Part shown: positions 35,747-44,755 of the stretch, one piece after another
Position numbering within the stretch: the stretch's first letter is position 1
Layout: every line of letters begins with the position of its first letter
NCBI RefSeq assembly: GCF_009296025.1
Contig: NZ_CP045178.1
Coordinates: 7,378,001-7,442,000, forward strand
Direction of reading: 5' to 3'
DNA length: 64,000 nucleotides
DNA from: Streptomyces tsukubensis
Lineage (GTDB): Bacteria; Actinomycetota; Actinomycetes; Streptomycetales; Streptomycetaceae
Translations under genes and position numbers: made by a program
Notes under the pieces: generated by a model
What the model was told of the DNA's origin: nothing
The model's input: only the letters and a program-made list of their open reading frames with translations
Databases searched by the model: none

Positions 35747-38373
35747 GGCCTCTCGGACAGCCACAGCGGTTCGCTGCGCAGGTGGTCCCGTAGGTGTTCG
35801 CGGTATTCGACGAGAGGGTCCCGAAGTGCGGGCCGGCCCTCGGACAGCACGGGTACCCCCGCGCGGTCCAGAGCCAGGCACAGGTCCTCGCGCGCGCTGG
35901 TGGTCACGGAGGCGGTGATACCGCCGGCGGGATCGGCGATCGAGTGGCGTACGCGCGTTGCGTGGTCGGGCCCGATTCCGGGCCACTGCTGGGTGGGCAG
36001 TGGCATCGGGGGACCTGTGATCTGCTCGGGGGCGGCAACGGCGTTCTCCGTGGCGGTCACAGGGTTGTCCGACAAGCGCGGTTCTGGTGTGGTGACGCGT
36101 ACCCCCGTCCACGCGTCGATCAATGCCTCACCGGTCGACGCGCCGGGTCCGGCGTCGGTGATCGGTGTTCCCCACAGCCCCTCGGGCACCTTGCCCTCGA
36201 CCGGGGTGAACACCCATGCGGCGTCCGGGGACAGTGGGTTGTAGCCGTGTGTGTCGCGCTGGACGGCGATCTGGTGGGTGGAGTCGGCGCCGTCCACTCC
36301 CATCGGGCGGATCTTGATCGCGGCGCGGTCCGACGTGGACGGCACCTTCTGCCAGTGGCCCTCGGCATCGGCCACGCGCAGCTGGTTGGCGGGAATCGCG
36401 GTGCGGGTGAGCAGACCGAAGCCGTGCGGAGACAACGTCCAGGGCTCGGGGCCCTGCGCCATGGCTGGCTGACGGCGCATCGTGGCCGCCTGGGAGGGCG
36501 GCACACCGGGCAACAGGCCGCGTTCGGCGACGACGTGCGCCACCGGGCGAGGCAGCAGGCGCTCGGTGAACTCCTGCCAGGACAGGCGTGGCTGGTGAAC
36601 GGGCGGATCCTCGCCGAAACGGATGTCGAAGCTGCGGCCCAGGGCGTGCACCGAGGCGATGCCGCCGGTGGGCGGCCCCCACAGGTCCAGCCCCACCCCG
36701 AAGCTCCCCCGGAGTGTGGCGACCCACAGGTCCACCTCTACCCACACATCGACGTGGATGCTGACCCGGAAGTAGAAGGGGTCCCTCTGCACCATCGCGT
36801 CCAGTGAGGCGTGCAGGCCCGCGCTGATCGGCCCGGCCTCGAAGGAGACGTCCAGCCGGCCGCCGACGCGGAACGAGGAGGGCACCAGAGCGGCGTAGCA
36901 GGAACCGCGCACCGAGATGTGGTCGGACACCGACCAGGACAGGCCGATGGGCTGCACGTCCGGATAGTGGTCGGGTTTGTCGTAGCCGGGCCCGTAACCG
37001 CCGGCGGCCAGGACGAAGTCCCCCGGGTGGGCGCTGTTGCCGAACCACAGGCGCAAGGCGGCACTGCCGGTGAGATGGCAGGAGTGGTGGACCAGGAACG
37101 ACGCGGGATCGATGGCGGCGTAGATCTCCAGCGTGTCCTCGCTGGAGGTGTACGAAGCCATCACGTCCAGCGCCACGTTGGCGTAGGCGGTGGCGGGCGC
37201 GACCGGGAACTGGGCGCCGACCTGGCCCAGCAGCGTGGCCGTGAAATCGGTCCTGCCGGTCACGGCGAACTGCACCAGGGCGAGCGCACGGCCGTGCAAG
37301 AACTCGAACGAGTCGAACTGCAGCCCCGCGGCCAGCCACATCCGTCCCGGGGTCCGCGTCACCCACGGTGTGCTGCCGCCGGTGAGCTTCTCCAGGTACT
37401 CCAGCGGATCCGTGGTGACGCCCTGGGCATTGCCGGGCATGAACGGGAACTTCTCGACGTCCCCCGCCTCCGGTACGCGTACGGCGCTGTTGTAGCCGAA
37501 CCCGGCGGCGGCCCCGGTGATACGGAAGGGGGGCGGCCCGATGCCCTCGCCCTCCTTGAACGCGAGCTGTCCGTAGACGAACACCGAGGGTTCGCCCGTC
37601 AGCGGCTGGGCGTAGCCGCCGACCGCACCCAGCGACAGCGCCGGGGTGATGACAGCCGCCGCGCCCTCGACGTCGATGAGGTAATTCGGGGTGTGGCGGT
37701 TGAGGAGTGCCCCGGAGATCTTGATCGGGGACCGGTCCCAGGCCAGTCCGAGACCGTCCAGTCGGGCCTCGACCGTGGGCGGCTGGGTGAGGCCGATCCC
37801 GAGTCCCATCCCCTGGGCACTTATGGTCAGGGCGTCGCCGCTGATCCCGGCGTCCAGCAGCAGCCACACCCGGTGGTCGGAGTACTGCACCCCCAGCCGG
37901 TCCAGCCGCACCGGCCCCAGGCTCCGCCCCACCGCATACCAGGTGATGGCGGTGTCGTTCCCAAGTCCGGTCCTGGCCGCTGTGCCCTTGCCGCCGGTCG
38001 CGGTCAGGATGAGGTCTCTGTCCCCGACGTGGACGTCGACACCCAGCTGTAGCGTTCCCGTCAAGCCCTCGGCGGGAACCCTGGGACCTGTACCCGAGTG
38101 GTCGACCGCGCCGAGCAGCGCGTTGACCTTCGCCGCCTCGTCCGGGCCTAGTCCCCGGTTCGCCGCCGCCGCGTACAGGCCCCGCAGCCGCACCGCGTCC
38201 GGCGGCACATGCGGCCCGATCACCGGCAGGTTCGACAACCCCCCGGAGACCTCGGCCCCCACCAGCAGAACCCGCACGGGCTTTCCCGCGACCGAATCGC
38301 CGCTGGATCCGTGCGCGGTCCCCGGGGCAGTGGTCCGGGATGCCGGCGTGCCCGGCCGCTGACCGTCGCTCAT
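35743..38373 (-). CDS. DUF6603 domain protein
   Basis: An 876-residue protein matching the DUF6603 family of large, beta-rich bacterial and fungal proteins of unknown function. Family-like features are VRLRGLYAAAANRGL near the start, then long runs of amphipathic strands (TISAQGMGLGIGL, ISGALLNRHTPNYLI, GGLSFDI-type segments) and VDVWVEVDLWVATLRGSFGVGLDLWGPP. A C-terminal region of about 300 residues is Pro-rich and less conserved in character. The start is uncertain: ATG 38373 and ATG 38430 are both in frame and neither has a good ribosome-binding site. It heads the chain of overlapping genes. Confidence 0.8.
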   Translation of the reverse strand: MSDGQRPGTPASRTTAPGTAHGSSGDSVAGKPVRVLLVGAEVSGGLSNLPVIGPHVPPDAVRLRGLYAAAANRGLGPDEAAKVNALLGAVDHSGTGPRVPAEGLTGTLQLGVDVHVGDRDLILTATGGKGTAARTGLGNDTAITWYAVGRSLGPVRLDRLGVQYSDHRVWLLLDAGISGDALTISAQGMGLGIGLTQPPTVEARLDGLGLAWDRSPIKISGALLNRHTPNYLIDVEGAAAVITPALSLGAVGGYAQPLTGEPSVFVYGQLAFKEGEGIGPPPFRITGAAAGFGYNSAVRVPEAGDVEKFPFMPGNAQGVTTDPLEYLEKLTGGSTPWVTRTPGRMWLAAGLQFDSFEFLHGRALALVQFAVTGRTDFTATLLGQVGAQFPVAPATAYANVALDVMASYTSSEDTLEIYAAIDPASFLVHHSCHLTGSAALRLWFGNSAHPGDFVLAAGGYGPGYDKPDHYPDVQPIGLSWSVSDHISVRGSCYAALVPSSFRVGGRLDVSFEAGPISAGLHASLDAMVQRDPFYFRVSIHVDVWVEVDLWVATLRGSFGVGLDLWGPPTGGIASVHALGRSFDIRFGEDPPVHQPRLSWQEFTERLLPRPVAHVVAERGLLPGVPPSQAATMRRQPAMAQGPEPWTLSPHGFGLLTRTAIPANQLRVADAEGHWQKVPSTSDRAAIKIRPMGVDGADSTHQIAVQRDTHGYNPLSPDAAWVFTPVEGKVPEGLWGTPITDAGPGASTGEALIDAWTGVRVTTPEPRLSDNPVTATENAVAAPEQITGPPMPLPTQQWPGIGPDHATRVRHSIADPAGGITASVTTSAREDLCLALDRAGVPVLSEGRPALRDPLVEYREHLRDHLRSEPLWLSERP

Positions 38374-38430
38374 CGCGAATGCCGGATGGGGCGCGATAAT
38401 TTGGCTAATGACATGGGTGTGCCCGTCCAT

Positions 38431-38844
38431 TCGGTCTGAACTGCGGGGGTCGCCTCTGCCATGGTCGCGGGCACGTGGCGGGGAGTTCCGATGACGGGGC
38501 TGTGACGCCGCCCCGATCGCTCCCACCATAGGGTCCGCATGATCCGTTCGACGTTGGCGGTCAGGGGAGTTCACCCGGACGTATTAACCCCGCCCTGCCC
38601 CGGCGGCTCTCGATGGGGGCAGCCGATATCGAGCGTGAGGCGCACCCGCGCGGTGCCGGTCATCAGGGCGTGGGACGAAGGGCATGGACTACCGCCGGAC
38701 ATCCCCGGTCGTGCGTCCTGGAGCGCGAAACCGGATGGAGGCGCGCAGGCGGCAGAGCCTCGGCCCTGCTCCGCATCCATACAGCTACAGATCGGGAAGC
38801 GGCCGCTTGTCTCCCCGCGAAACCGGTCCCGGCCCCGCTTGCTT
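38431..38844. other. Upstream region of the DUF6603 operon, no gene
   Basis: No convincing frame. An AT-rich patch at 38388-38412 inside the 5' end of the DUF6603 frame is the only promoter-like stretch. Confidence 0.4.
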
Positions 38845-39055
38845 CCGCGAGCTGGGCCCCTTTGGTGATGGCCGCGAAACAGGTGAGGCGTAGTCCGCCG
38901 AGTTCGGCGAACCGCAACTGGACGCCAGGGTCGGATAGTTCCTCGCGGACGATGAGCCGCATGCCCTTCGGCATCGGGCCGGCACGCGGGGAATCGGCTC
39001 CGGCTGGTGTGTCGTAGCCCTGCAACAGGGACCGCGAGTCCTTGGAGGCCCACCC
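38845..39055 (-). pseudogene. IS1380-type transposase fragment
   Basis: The minus strand encodes PKGMRLIVREELSDPGVQL followed by FAELGGLRLTCFAAITKG, which resembles the middle of IS1380-family transposases (PEGMRVIVRKERPHPGAQL...). Both ends are missing and the sequence has diverged, so this is an old remnant. It lies between the terpene-cyclase gene and the DUF6603 operon and may have been part of an assembly event. Confidence 0.65.
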
Positions 39056-39378
39056 GTTCGTGTGATCGACTGCTCAGTGCCCGAGATTGACGCGAAGCGC
39101 AACGCGACGCTTCGCCACCGGTCGGACACGACTCCGGTCGACTGCGGGGCCGGTTCGATCCAGTCGCGCTCCGCGGGCAGCGGGCCCGTGCGCCGAAGAG
39201 GCGCGCACGTACCTGCGTACGAGCCGGCGCACCTCAAACAGGTGGACAGACCGGGAAGATCACAGTGGCGGTGTCAGGCGTTGTGGGGTCCGCGCCTTCG
39301 TACGCACTGGCTCCTGCGGAAACGTCGGAATCCGAGCCCGCTGCGCACTCGTCAGTCCGGTCAGAAGTGCACACTCCT
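39056..39378. other. No gene supported
   Basis: Continuation of the decayed IS region up to the stop of the terpene-cyclase gene; no coding frame is convincing. Confidence 0.4.
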
Positions 39379-41025
39379 CTAGGTGCCGTGGAGGCGTTGG
39401 TGAAGGTGTCCCAGTGCCAGGAGCGCGAAGTGGTCGGCGAGGCGGGGGACGTTGTAGAGGAACGGGCGTGTTCCGAGCATGTCGGGTCTGGACGCGATGG
39501 AGCCGTCGTCGCGTTGCGTGTCCAGGAGGAACGTCGCCGCTTCGATCGCCGGGCGGGGGGCGTGGTGTCTGCACAGGCACAGTAAGGCGTAGGCGGTGCT
39601 GATGGCGTCGCTGCATTCACCTGGTTGCTGGCCCCATCCTCCGTCGGAGTTGCGGTGGTGCAGTACGGCGGTGAGCAGGGTGCGGACCATTCGGCGGTCG
39701 GTACCGTGAGGTGCGGGGCGCTGGTACGGGGCATCGGCGGCGAGGAGGGCGCGGAAGGCAACGTGGAAGCGGCTGCGGCTCCATTCGGGCGGGAAGAGCG
39801 CGTCGGGGCGCTGGGCGCGGGTGAGGAAGTCGAGGGCGGCGTGGATATGGGGCCGGTGTTGGGAGGGCCGGATGCTGAGGGCGTTGACGGCCGCGGCGGT
39901 CATGCCGGCTTCCGAGCGGGCGCCCGCCACGTAGGTCGGGAAGCCGCCGTCGGGGCCCTGGAGCGAGCGCAGGTGTGCGAGGCCGCGGTCGATGGGGGTG
40001 CGGTAGCGGGTGGGGTCGAGGGTGTGCAGGAATTCGACAGCGACGGCGGTGTCGTCGGTGTCGGTGTGGTGGGCGTGGTCGGTGTAGGACCATCCGCCGT
40101 CGGCGCGCTGCTGGGCCGCCAGGTGGCGGGCGAGGCGGTGCTGCACAGCGGTGGGCGCGCCGCAGGAGGCCAGGGCGATGCCGGCGGTGACGGTGCACCA
40201 GGTGTCCACGCCGGTCACGAACGGGACGCCGCCGTCGGGACGGCGGCACGCCAGGGCCTGGCGGATCCCGCCGGCCACGGCGGCTTCGTGGCCGGGCAGC
40301 AGGGACAGGGCGTTGGCCGCCAGGAGGTGGACCAGCAGGTTCCCCTCCCACACCCGCGGTGCCGAGGTGGCGGGCAGGAGTTCGTGTGCGGCGGCGGGAG
40401 CGGGCCGCCCGGCGGCGTGGGCCAGGATCACGCGGATAGCGATCAACTGTACGCGTCCAGCCGGGTGCATCCCTTGGGCCGGGATGGGTGGCGGTGCGAC
40501 ATGGGGTTGTGGCCGGCCGAGCAGGCAGAGTGTCGCCGCGATGAGGGCGTGTTTGCGGGTTCTCATGAACTCGGGTGCCTCGTCCACCAGTGCGCGGATC
40601 TTGACGTCGTCCTCGCGGCGCAGGTTTCCCGTCGCGGCGCGGGCCAGGACGTCGTCGATCCGGTCGCCTCCCGTGGTGCGGGCGGACAGGAACTGTTCAA
40701 GGTGCCGGGCCGCTTGGGGGGTGGTCCGGGTGCGGCGCAGCAGGGCCAGCAGGAGGGCGGATTCCAGGACGCGGCTCTCACAGTGGCCGCGTACGGCGCC
40801 GGAGGGGGTGACGGAATCCATCACACGTGTGCGCAGGAGGTCCACACGTCGGGTGTGGTCGTGGGGCAGCGTGGTGGGCGGCCAGGGACGGGTGCGGGTG
40901 GGGCGGGCACGCAACGGGGATCGTCCTCCTGGCCCGTATCCAGATCGGGTTGGGCGGGCGCCGGCCGCCAGTCCGTCTTGCGGGAGGCCGGCGTTCCGGG
41001 GTGTGTGCTGGCCGGTGTGTGACAC
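39379..41025 (-). CDS. Class II terpene cyclase-like protein (prenyltransferase/squalene cyclase repeats)
   Basis: A protein of up to 548 residues with the alpha-barrel repeats of squalene/diterpene cyclases. The QW-like repeats DGGWSY, DGGFPTY and DGGWGQQ are visible. The motif DTDDTAV at residues 322-328 matches DxDD(TA), the general acid that starts class II cyclisation of squalene or geranylgeranyl diphosphate. Length fits bacterial class II diterpene cyclases (about 500-550 aa) rather than squalene-hopene cyclase (about 630). The true start may be internal (GTG 40845 or ATG 40821); the first 60 residues are Arg/Pro-rich. It follows the small hemopexin gene by 141 bases on the same strand. 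No prenyl diphosphate synthase is nearby. Confidence 0.75.
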   Translation of the reverse strand: MSHTGQHTPRNAGLPQDGLAAGARPTRSGYGPGGRSPLRARPTRTRPWPPTTLPHDHTRRVDLLRTRVMDSVTPSGAVRGHCESRVLESALLLALLRRTRTTPQAARHLEQFLSARTTGGDRIDDVLARAATGNLRREDDVKIRALVDEAPEFMRTRKHALIAATLCLLGRPQPHVAPPPIPAQGMHPAGRVQLIAIRVILAHAAGRPAPAAAHELLPATSAPRVWEGNLLVHLLAANALSLLPGHEAAVAGGIRQALACRRPDGGVPFVTGVDTWCTVTAGIALASCGAPTAVQHRLARHLAAQQRADGGWSYTDHAHHTDTDDTAVAVEFLHTLDPTRYRTPIDRGLAHLRSLQGPDGGFPTYVAGARSEAGMTAAAVNALSIRPSQHRPHIHAALDFLTRAQRPDALFPPEWSRSRFHVAFRALLAADAPYQRPAPHGTDRRMVRTLLTAVLHHRNSDGGWGQQPGECSDAISTAYALLCLCRHHAPRPAIEAATFLLDTQRDDGSIASRPDMLGTRPFLYNVPRLADHFALLALGHLHQRLHGT

Positions 41026-41166
41026 CGGATCCGTGGTTCGGCCGTGCGTCGCGGACCCGGAGCCCAGCCGACGGAGGGCGACGGCCGGGAGGAGCGGCCT
41101 CCCGGCCGTCTGCGCGTGGGTCGACCGAGGCCGGGGCGGGGATGGTTCGTTGCCCGACGGTGGTGG

Positions 41167-41823
41167 TCAGGCGCCGAAGCCGGCTTCCCTCAGGCGGGGC
41201 CAGGCGTCCGACACCCGAACCGGTCCGCCTGCGACCGCGTCGAGGCTGGCGTCGTACTTGAGGTAGGAGCCGTTCTTGAAGAAGTAGATGCGGGAGTCCC
41301 CGGAGTCGTCGGGGTCGCGTTCGGCCACCGCTCCCAGATCTGCGGCAAAGTCGGTGCCCGCGAGCCCGGGGAAGCACTCGGCAATGGGCTGCGGGCCGAC
41401 CTCGACGCTCTTGTCGCGCAGGTTCAGCGTCAGACAGCGAGATCCCTTAAACAACCGGACGTGGTCGGTGTCCAGACGCATCGCGGCGTCCACATCCCGA
41501 TCAAAACCAGACCGGGTCAGGGCCGACCAAGCGCTGCCGATGGCGCTCGGGCCCGCGGTCAGGGTGTCGTCGTCCAGGTTGTAGCGCACGAACACCTCAC
41601 CCCTGCCCAGGTACGCCTCGTTGGGGGCCCCAGGTGTGGGGGACTTGCTCGCGGCCGCGTCCACTCCGTGGGCGAACACCGTCCCCGCGAGAGCGGGCAG
41701 ACCCTCCACGATTGGGCGGGGTTCGGAGTGCGCGTGGGGGTCGGAGGGGTCGAACACCACATACCGCGAGCCGCTGAAGGCGTACACGCGGGTGGGATCC
41801 AGACGCAGAGCGGCATCAATCAC
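41167..41823 (-). CDS. Single-domain hemopexin-repeat protein
   Basis: A 218-residue protein that is one complete four-bladed hemopexin domain: repeats YAFSGSRYVVFD, AYLGRGEVFVRYN, RLFKGSRCLTLN and YFFKNGSYLKYD, each preceded by an I/VDAA or similar segment. Hemopexin domains bind proteins, metals or small ligands; bacterial examples include photopexins. No signal peptide is present. The start GTG at 41823 has GGAG 8 bases upstream. It is the first minus-strand gene of the island's large-protein set, ahead of the terpene-cyclase-like gene, and shares its repeat type with the two propeller proteins. Confidence 0.9.
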   Translation of the reverse strand: MIDAALRLDPTRVYAFSGSRYVVFDPSDPHAHSEPRPIVEGLPALAGTVFAHGVDAAASKSPTPGAPNEAYLGRGEVFVRYNLDDDTLTAGPSAIGSAWSALTRSGFDRDVDAAMRLDTDHVRLFKGSRCLTLNLRDKSVEVGPQPIAECFPGLAGTDFAADLGAVAERDPDDSGDSRIYFFKNGSYLKYDASLDAVAGGPVRVSDAWPRLREAGFGA

Positions 41824-42132
41824 AGAAACACTCCGGGGGTTCGGGCAGGCCAGGACGGCCACGCCGTCGAATAGAAGGCAGGTACCGGGGGGTCACCGCA
41901 TAGGCGCGGCGCGGAGCGCGACGGCGTCAGAACACGGCACAGAGTTATCCGACACCGAGGCGTTGTTCATCGAACGGACACCTCGTTCCTATCGGACCGG
42001 TCTCCTTGGTCAGGGTGCCGCTCGTGACCGGATCACTCCTATGGCCCAACAACTTCGCCCCCCAGAGTTCGGCCAGCCCGTCGCGACCCGACCCCGCTCA
42101 TCCCCGACCCCCGAATCGCCGGACACGCCCAC
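41824..42132. other. Intergenic, divergent from the hemopexin gene
   Basis: About 300 bases with no gene; probably holds the promoter of the hemopexin/terpene-cyclase pair. I see no clear -10/-35 pair. Confidence 0.4.
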
Positions 42133-42483
42133 ATGTACGAAGGGCCGGGCGCCGCCTCACTTGCGACCTACGCCGCCGCCTACAGCCCGAAGGAGACGAT
42201 CATCGATTTCACGGAACCGGCAGCGGTCATCTGCCGGAAGGTGGCAGCTCTCACTGTCGCGGTTCCGTGGGCTCAGATGTCCGTGCGTGGTTGCGAGGCT
42301 GTGATCGTGAAAGCCGAGCTTGCCGAGTCCGACGGCGCCGCTGTTCCGGGGACTCTACTGGCCTCGCACAGCGACGGGTGGACGGTTCAGGCGGCTGACG
42401 GTGCCGTGCGACTCACTGGAACACGGTCGCGAGCCAGGAATCGGACCACGTCACGCCCTGGCTGCGGCCCTTCTGTCCACTGA
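42133..42483 (+). pseudogene. Formyltransferase C-terminal domain fragment (Fmt-like)
   Basis: The first about 95 residues read as the C-terminal domain of methionyl-tRNA formyltransferase-like proteins: the YSPKETIIDFTEPAAVI segment (compare the usual IDW-x-pA pattern) and VIVKAELAESDGAAVPGTLL, then a final strand pair. The catalytic formyl-transfer domain is absent and the end is Arg-rich after about 42420. It is a broken gene end, not a working enzyme. Confidence 0.6.
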
Positions 42484-42778
42484 AGCAGGCACCTCGCCCC
42501 GGCCTTCTTCCCCGGCGTGCCGGGCATAGAGATGATCCCGGGGAACTTCGGTATCAGTGGCCGTTCGCGCCGGCTCCACCCGAGAGCCGACAGCCGCACA
42601 CGCCGTTGTCCTAGTGTCCCAGGGTTTCCGCGCTGTCATGAACGCTCCAGGGCGTTGGGGTGATTGAGCGGAGCGTGACCGTGACCGTGACCTGTGGGGT
42701 GTGCGCACGTTGACGGGACAGGTCCTGATCCCACCTGGGTCTTCACCATCATCCGTCTCGTGCTCCGGGAGTTGTGCT
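42484..42778. other. No gene supported
   Basis: Short gap before the secreted protein gene; CGGGAG at 42766-42771 is that gene's ribosome-binding site. Confidence 0.4.
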
Positions 42779-43414
42779 GTGAACAAGTCGTCTCTGCGTC
42801 TGGCGGCGCTCATGGTTGGTTCGCTGGCGGTCCTTGCGGCGGTCGTGCCGCCGGTGTCGGCCGGAGAAGCGGGTGGCGTCCTGCCGCCGCTGCCGTTGAA
42901 GGCCGGTGACCCGTACTACTTCTGCCTGACCGACGCCACGGAGACAGCCCTGGCCAAAGCCCGGATCAGTCTGCAGGCGGTCTCCCCGAACACGGTGGTG
43001 ACCTACAAGGCCCACACCTGCATGCGCGGCACTCTCACGAGTGGACAGATCAACACGGACCTCACCGGGTTGAGTGGTGAGGGCACCGGTGGGTTCGCGT
43101 TCCAGCGCGACGCCGAGCGGGCCGAGTTCGTCCACCCCCGGGTCACGCTGAGCCCCGACATGACCGGCTCGTGGACCGCCGAACACGCGGGGCGGCGCAT
43201 CGAGATGTTCACCTCCACCAAGGTCGGCGCGAAGTTCTCGCTCACGAAGGTGAGCGCAACCGACCTGCCGATGACCCTGACGAAGCAGGGCGCCGACGTG
43301 CTGGCCGACACGTTCGGCACCAGCCCCCTGCCGGCGGGGACCCCGTTCTTCGAAGGCAACGCCAGCTTCGACGTTCTGAACTCCCTCACCGCCCCCCTCA
43401 CCACGAACCCGTAA
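42779..43414 (+). CDS. Exported protein of unknown function
   Basis: A 211-residue protein with a clear signal peptide (NKSSLRLAALMVGSLAVLAAVV, then a VSA cleavage site near residue 28). The mature part is soluble and beta-rich with a pair of cysteines (FCLTD and HTCMRG), possibly a disulfide. The GTG at 42779 is set by CGGGAG upstream. I do not recognise the family. It is followed after 113 bases by the condensation-like gene on the same strand. Confidence 0.75.
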   Translation: MNKSSLRLAALMVGSLAVLAAVVPPVSAGEAGGVLPPLPLKAGDPYYFCLTDATETALAKARISLQAVSPNTVVTYKAHTCMRGTLTSGQINTDLTGLSGEGTGGFAFQRDAERAEFVHPRVTLSPDMTGSWTAEHAGRRIEMFTSTKVGAKFSLTKVSATDLPMTLTKQGADVLADTFGTSPLPAGTPFFEGNASFDVLNSLTAPLTTNP

Positions 43415-43527
43415 AGCTGCACGGCCCGAAGGACCGTCCCAGCAACGTAGAGACGCGAAGCGCCATGCGCCGGGAGAGGGCGCTATGCACGTGTGGCCGA
43501 GCGGTCGGTCCACGAGAGAGGATGCAG

Positions 43528-44754
43528 ATGATGGTGGAGCGGCTGCTGGCGCCGCACGAGGAGGCCATTGACGCGGCGGGGATCCGGCTCGTGCTGCACA
43601 CCGAGCTCGACGGCGACCTGGACGAGGCGACCCTGGCGCAGGCACTGGTTCATCTGCATGAGTGTTATCCGCTGTCCGCCGGGAGGATCACCACCCGGGC
43701 CGGGGAGGGCCGAGCGATCGTACGGGTCGAGGAGCGGGCTGCGGCGCCCGTACTGGGCCGTGGCAGCGATATCCGCGAGGAGATCAGTGCCCCGCTCGAC
43801 TGGGAGCAGGGCCCGCTTCTGCGGGTCTCGGTCGTACGCGACGGCCGTACCCGGGTGGTGATGACGTTGCCGCGGGCTTTCGCCGATGCTATGAGCTATC
43901 AGGCACTCCATCAGCGTCTGTGGACCATCTACACCGCACTGGCCACGGGCCGACCCGTGCCGGCCGAGCCGGTGCGGCCGGCACTGGGCCCGGCGCTCGA
44001 CGACGTGCTCGCCGCCCGCTTCACACCCTCGAAGCTGCGTGACTTCGTCGCCGAACGGGCACGGCTGGATACTCAGGCGCCGCCCGCGCTCCTGCCCGCC
44101 CTCGCTTCCCAGGGCGGCGGGCCCGGTACCGATCTGAACTTCGGAATCACCAGTGTCGAAGCCGGCCCCGACCTGTGCGAGAAGCTCCTGCAGCGGGCCC
44201 GGAATGCATCGCTCAGCCTCAACTCCCTGGTGAGCGGAGCACTGCTGACCAGCCTACGAACTCTGTTCCCCACTCACGGGGAACCGGTGCGAATGCTGTG
44301 CACCATGGCCGTCGACATGCGCCGCAGACTCACCCCGCCCATGCCGGCCGAGATCCTCCAATCAGCAGCCACCACCACATCCATGCGCCTGTGGATCGAC
44401 AGCCGCGCACGGCCCGAAGACGTGGGCCGCAACGTGGCAGCTCAACTGCGTGCCGATCTGGACAGCGGGGCCGCGGCCATGGAACTGGCGGCATTCCCCT
44501 ACATGCTCGACCAGCACCCACCAAGCCTGGTCATCACCAATGTAGGCACCATCGCCGAACCACCCCTCCCGCAAGGACTGCGGATCAGCAGGGTGCGCCT
44601 GGCCCCGCTCGGACACGTACCCATGATCTTCGCCGTGATCAGCCGCTACCAGGGCCGCCTCACCATCGACCTGACCCACAGCAGAGCCTGGTACACCGAA
44701 ACCCAGATCAAGGAACTCAGCGGACACCTGTCCGCGACTCTCGACGCGACCTGA
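43528..44754 (+). CDS. Condensation/PapA-like acyltransferase with degenerate active-site motif
   Basis: A 408-residue protein of the condensation-domain/PapA acyltransferase fold. The N-terminal half shows LDGDLDEATLAQALVHLHECYPLSAGRI, typical of these enzymes. The later LNSLVSGALLTSLRTL and DMRRRLTPP segments match the second half of the chloramphenicol-acetyltransferase-like fold. The catalytic HHxxxDG motif should lie at LPRAFADAMSYQ near residue 120: both histidines are lost and DG reads DA. The usual chemistry is therefore unlikely. The ATG at 43528 follows GAGAGAGG. The stop lies one base before the left end of an IS3 element, so the C-terminus could have been trimmed by the insertion. 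Confidence 0.75.
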   Translation: MMVERLLAPHEEAIDAAGIRLVLHTELDGDLDEATLAQALVHLHECYPLSAGRITTRAGEGRAIVRVEERAAAPVLGRGSDIREEISAPLDWEQGPLLRVSVVRDGRTRVVMTLPRAFADAMSYQALHQRLWTIYTALATGRPVPAEPVRPALGPALDDVLAARFTPSKLRDFVAERARLDTQAPPALLPALASQGGGPGTDLNFGITSVEAGPDLCEKLLQRARNASLSLNSLVSGALLTSLRTLFPTHGEPVRMLCTMAVDMRRRLTPPMPAEILQSAATTTSMRLWIDSRARPEDVGRNVAAQLRADLDSGAAAMELAAFPYMLDQHPPSLVITNVGTIAEPPLPQGLRISRVRLAPLGHVPMIFAVISRYQGRLTIDLTHSRAWYTETQIKELSGHLSATLDAT

Positions 44755-44755
44755 C

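Noticed and set aside
29371..38574. Phage tail or contractile injection system in the large-gene block
   Set aside because: No sheath, tube, baseplate, spike, tape-measure or AAA+ protein is recognisable; hemopexin, propeller and DUF6603 proteins are not standard parts of such machines.
39595..41022. 465-codon plus-strand frame opposite the terpene-cyclase gene
   Set aside because: Gly/Ala/Val-rich shadow; the minus strand carries DxDD and QW-like motifs.
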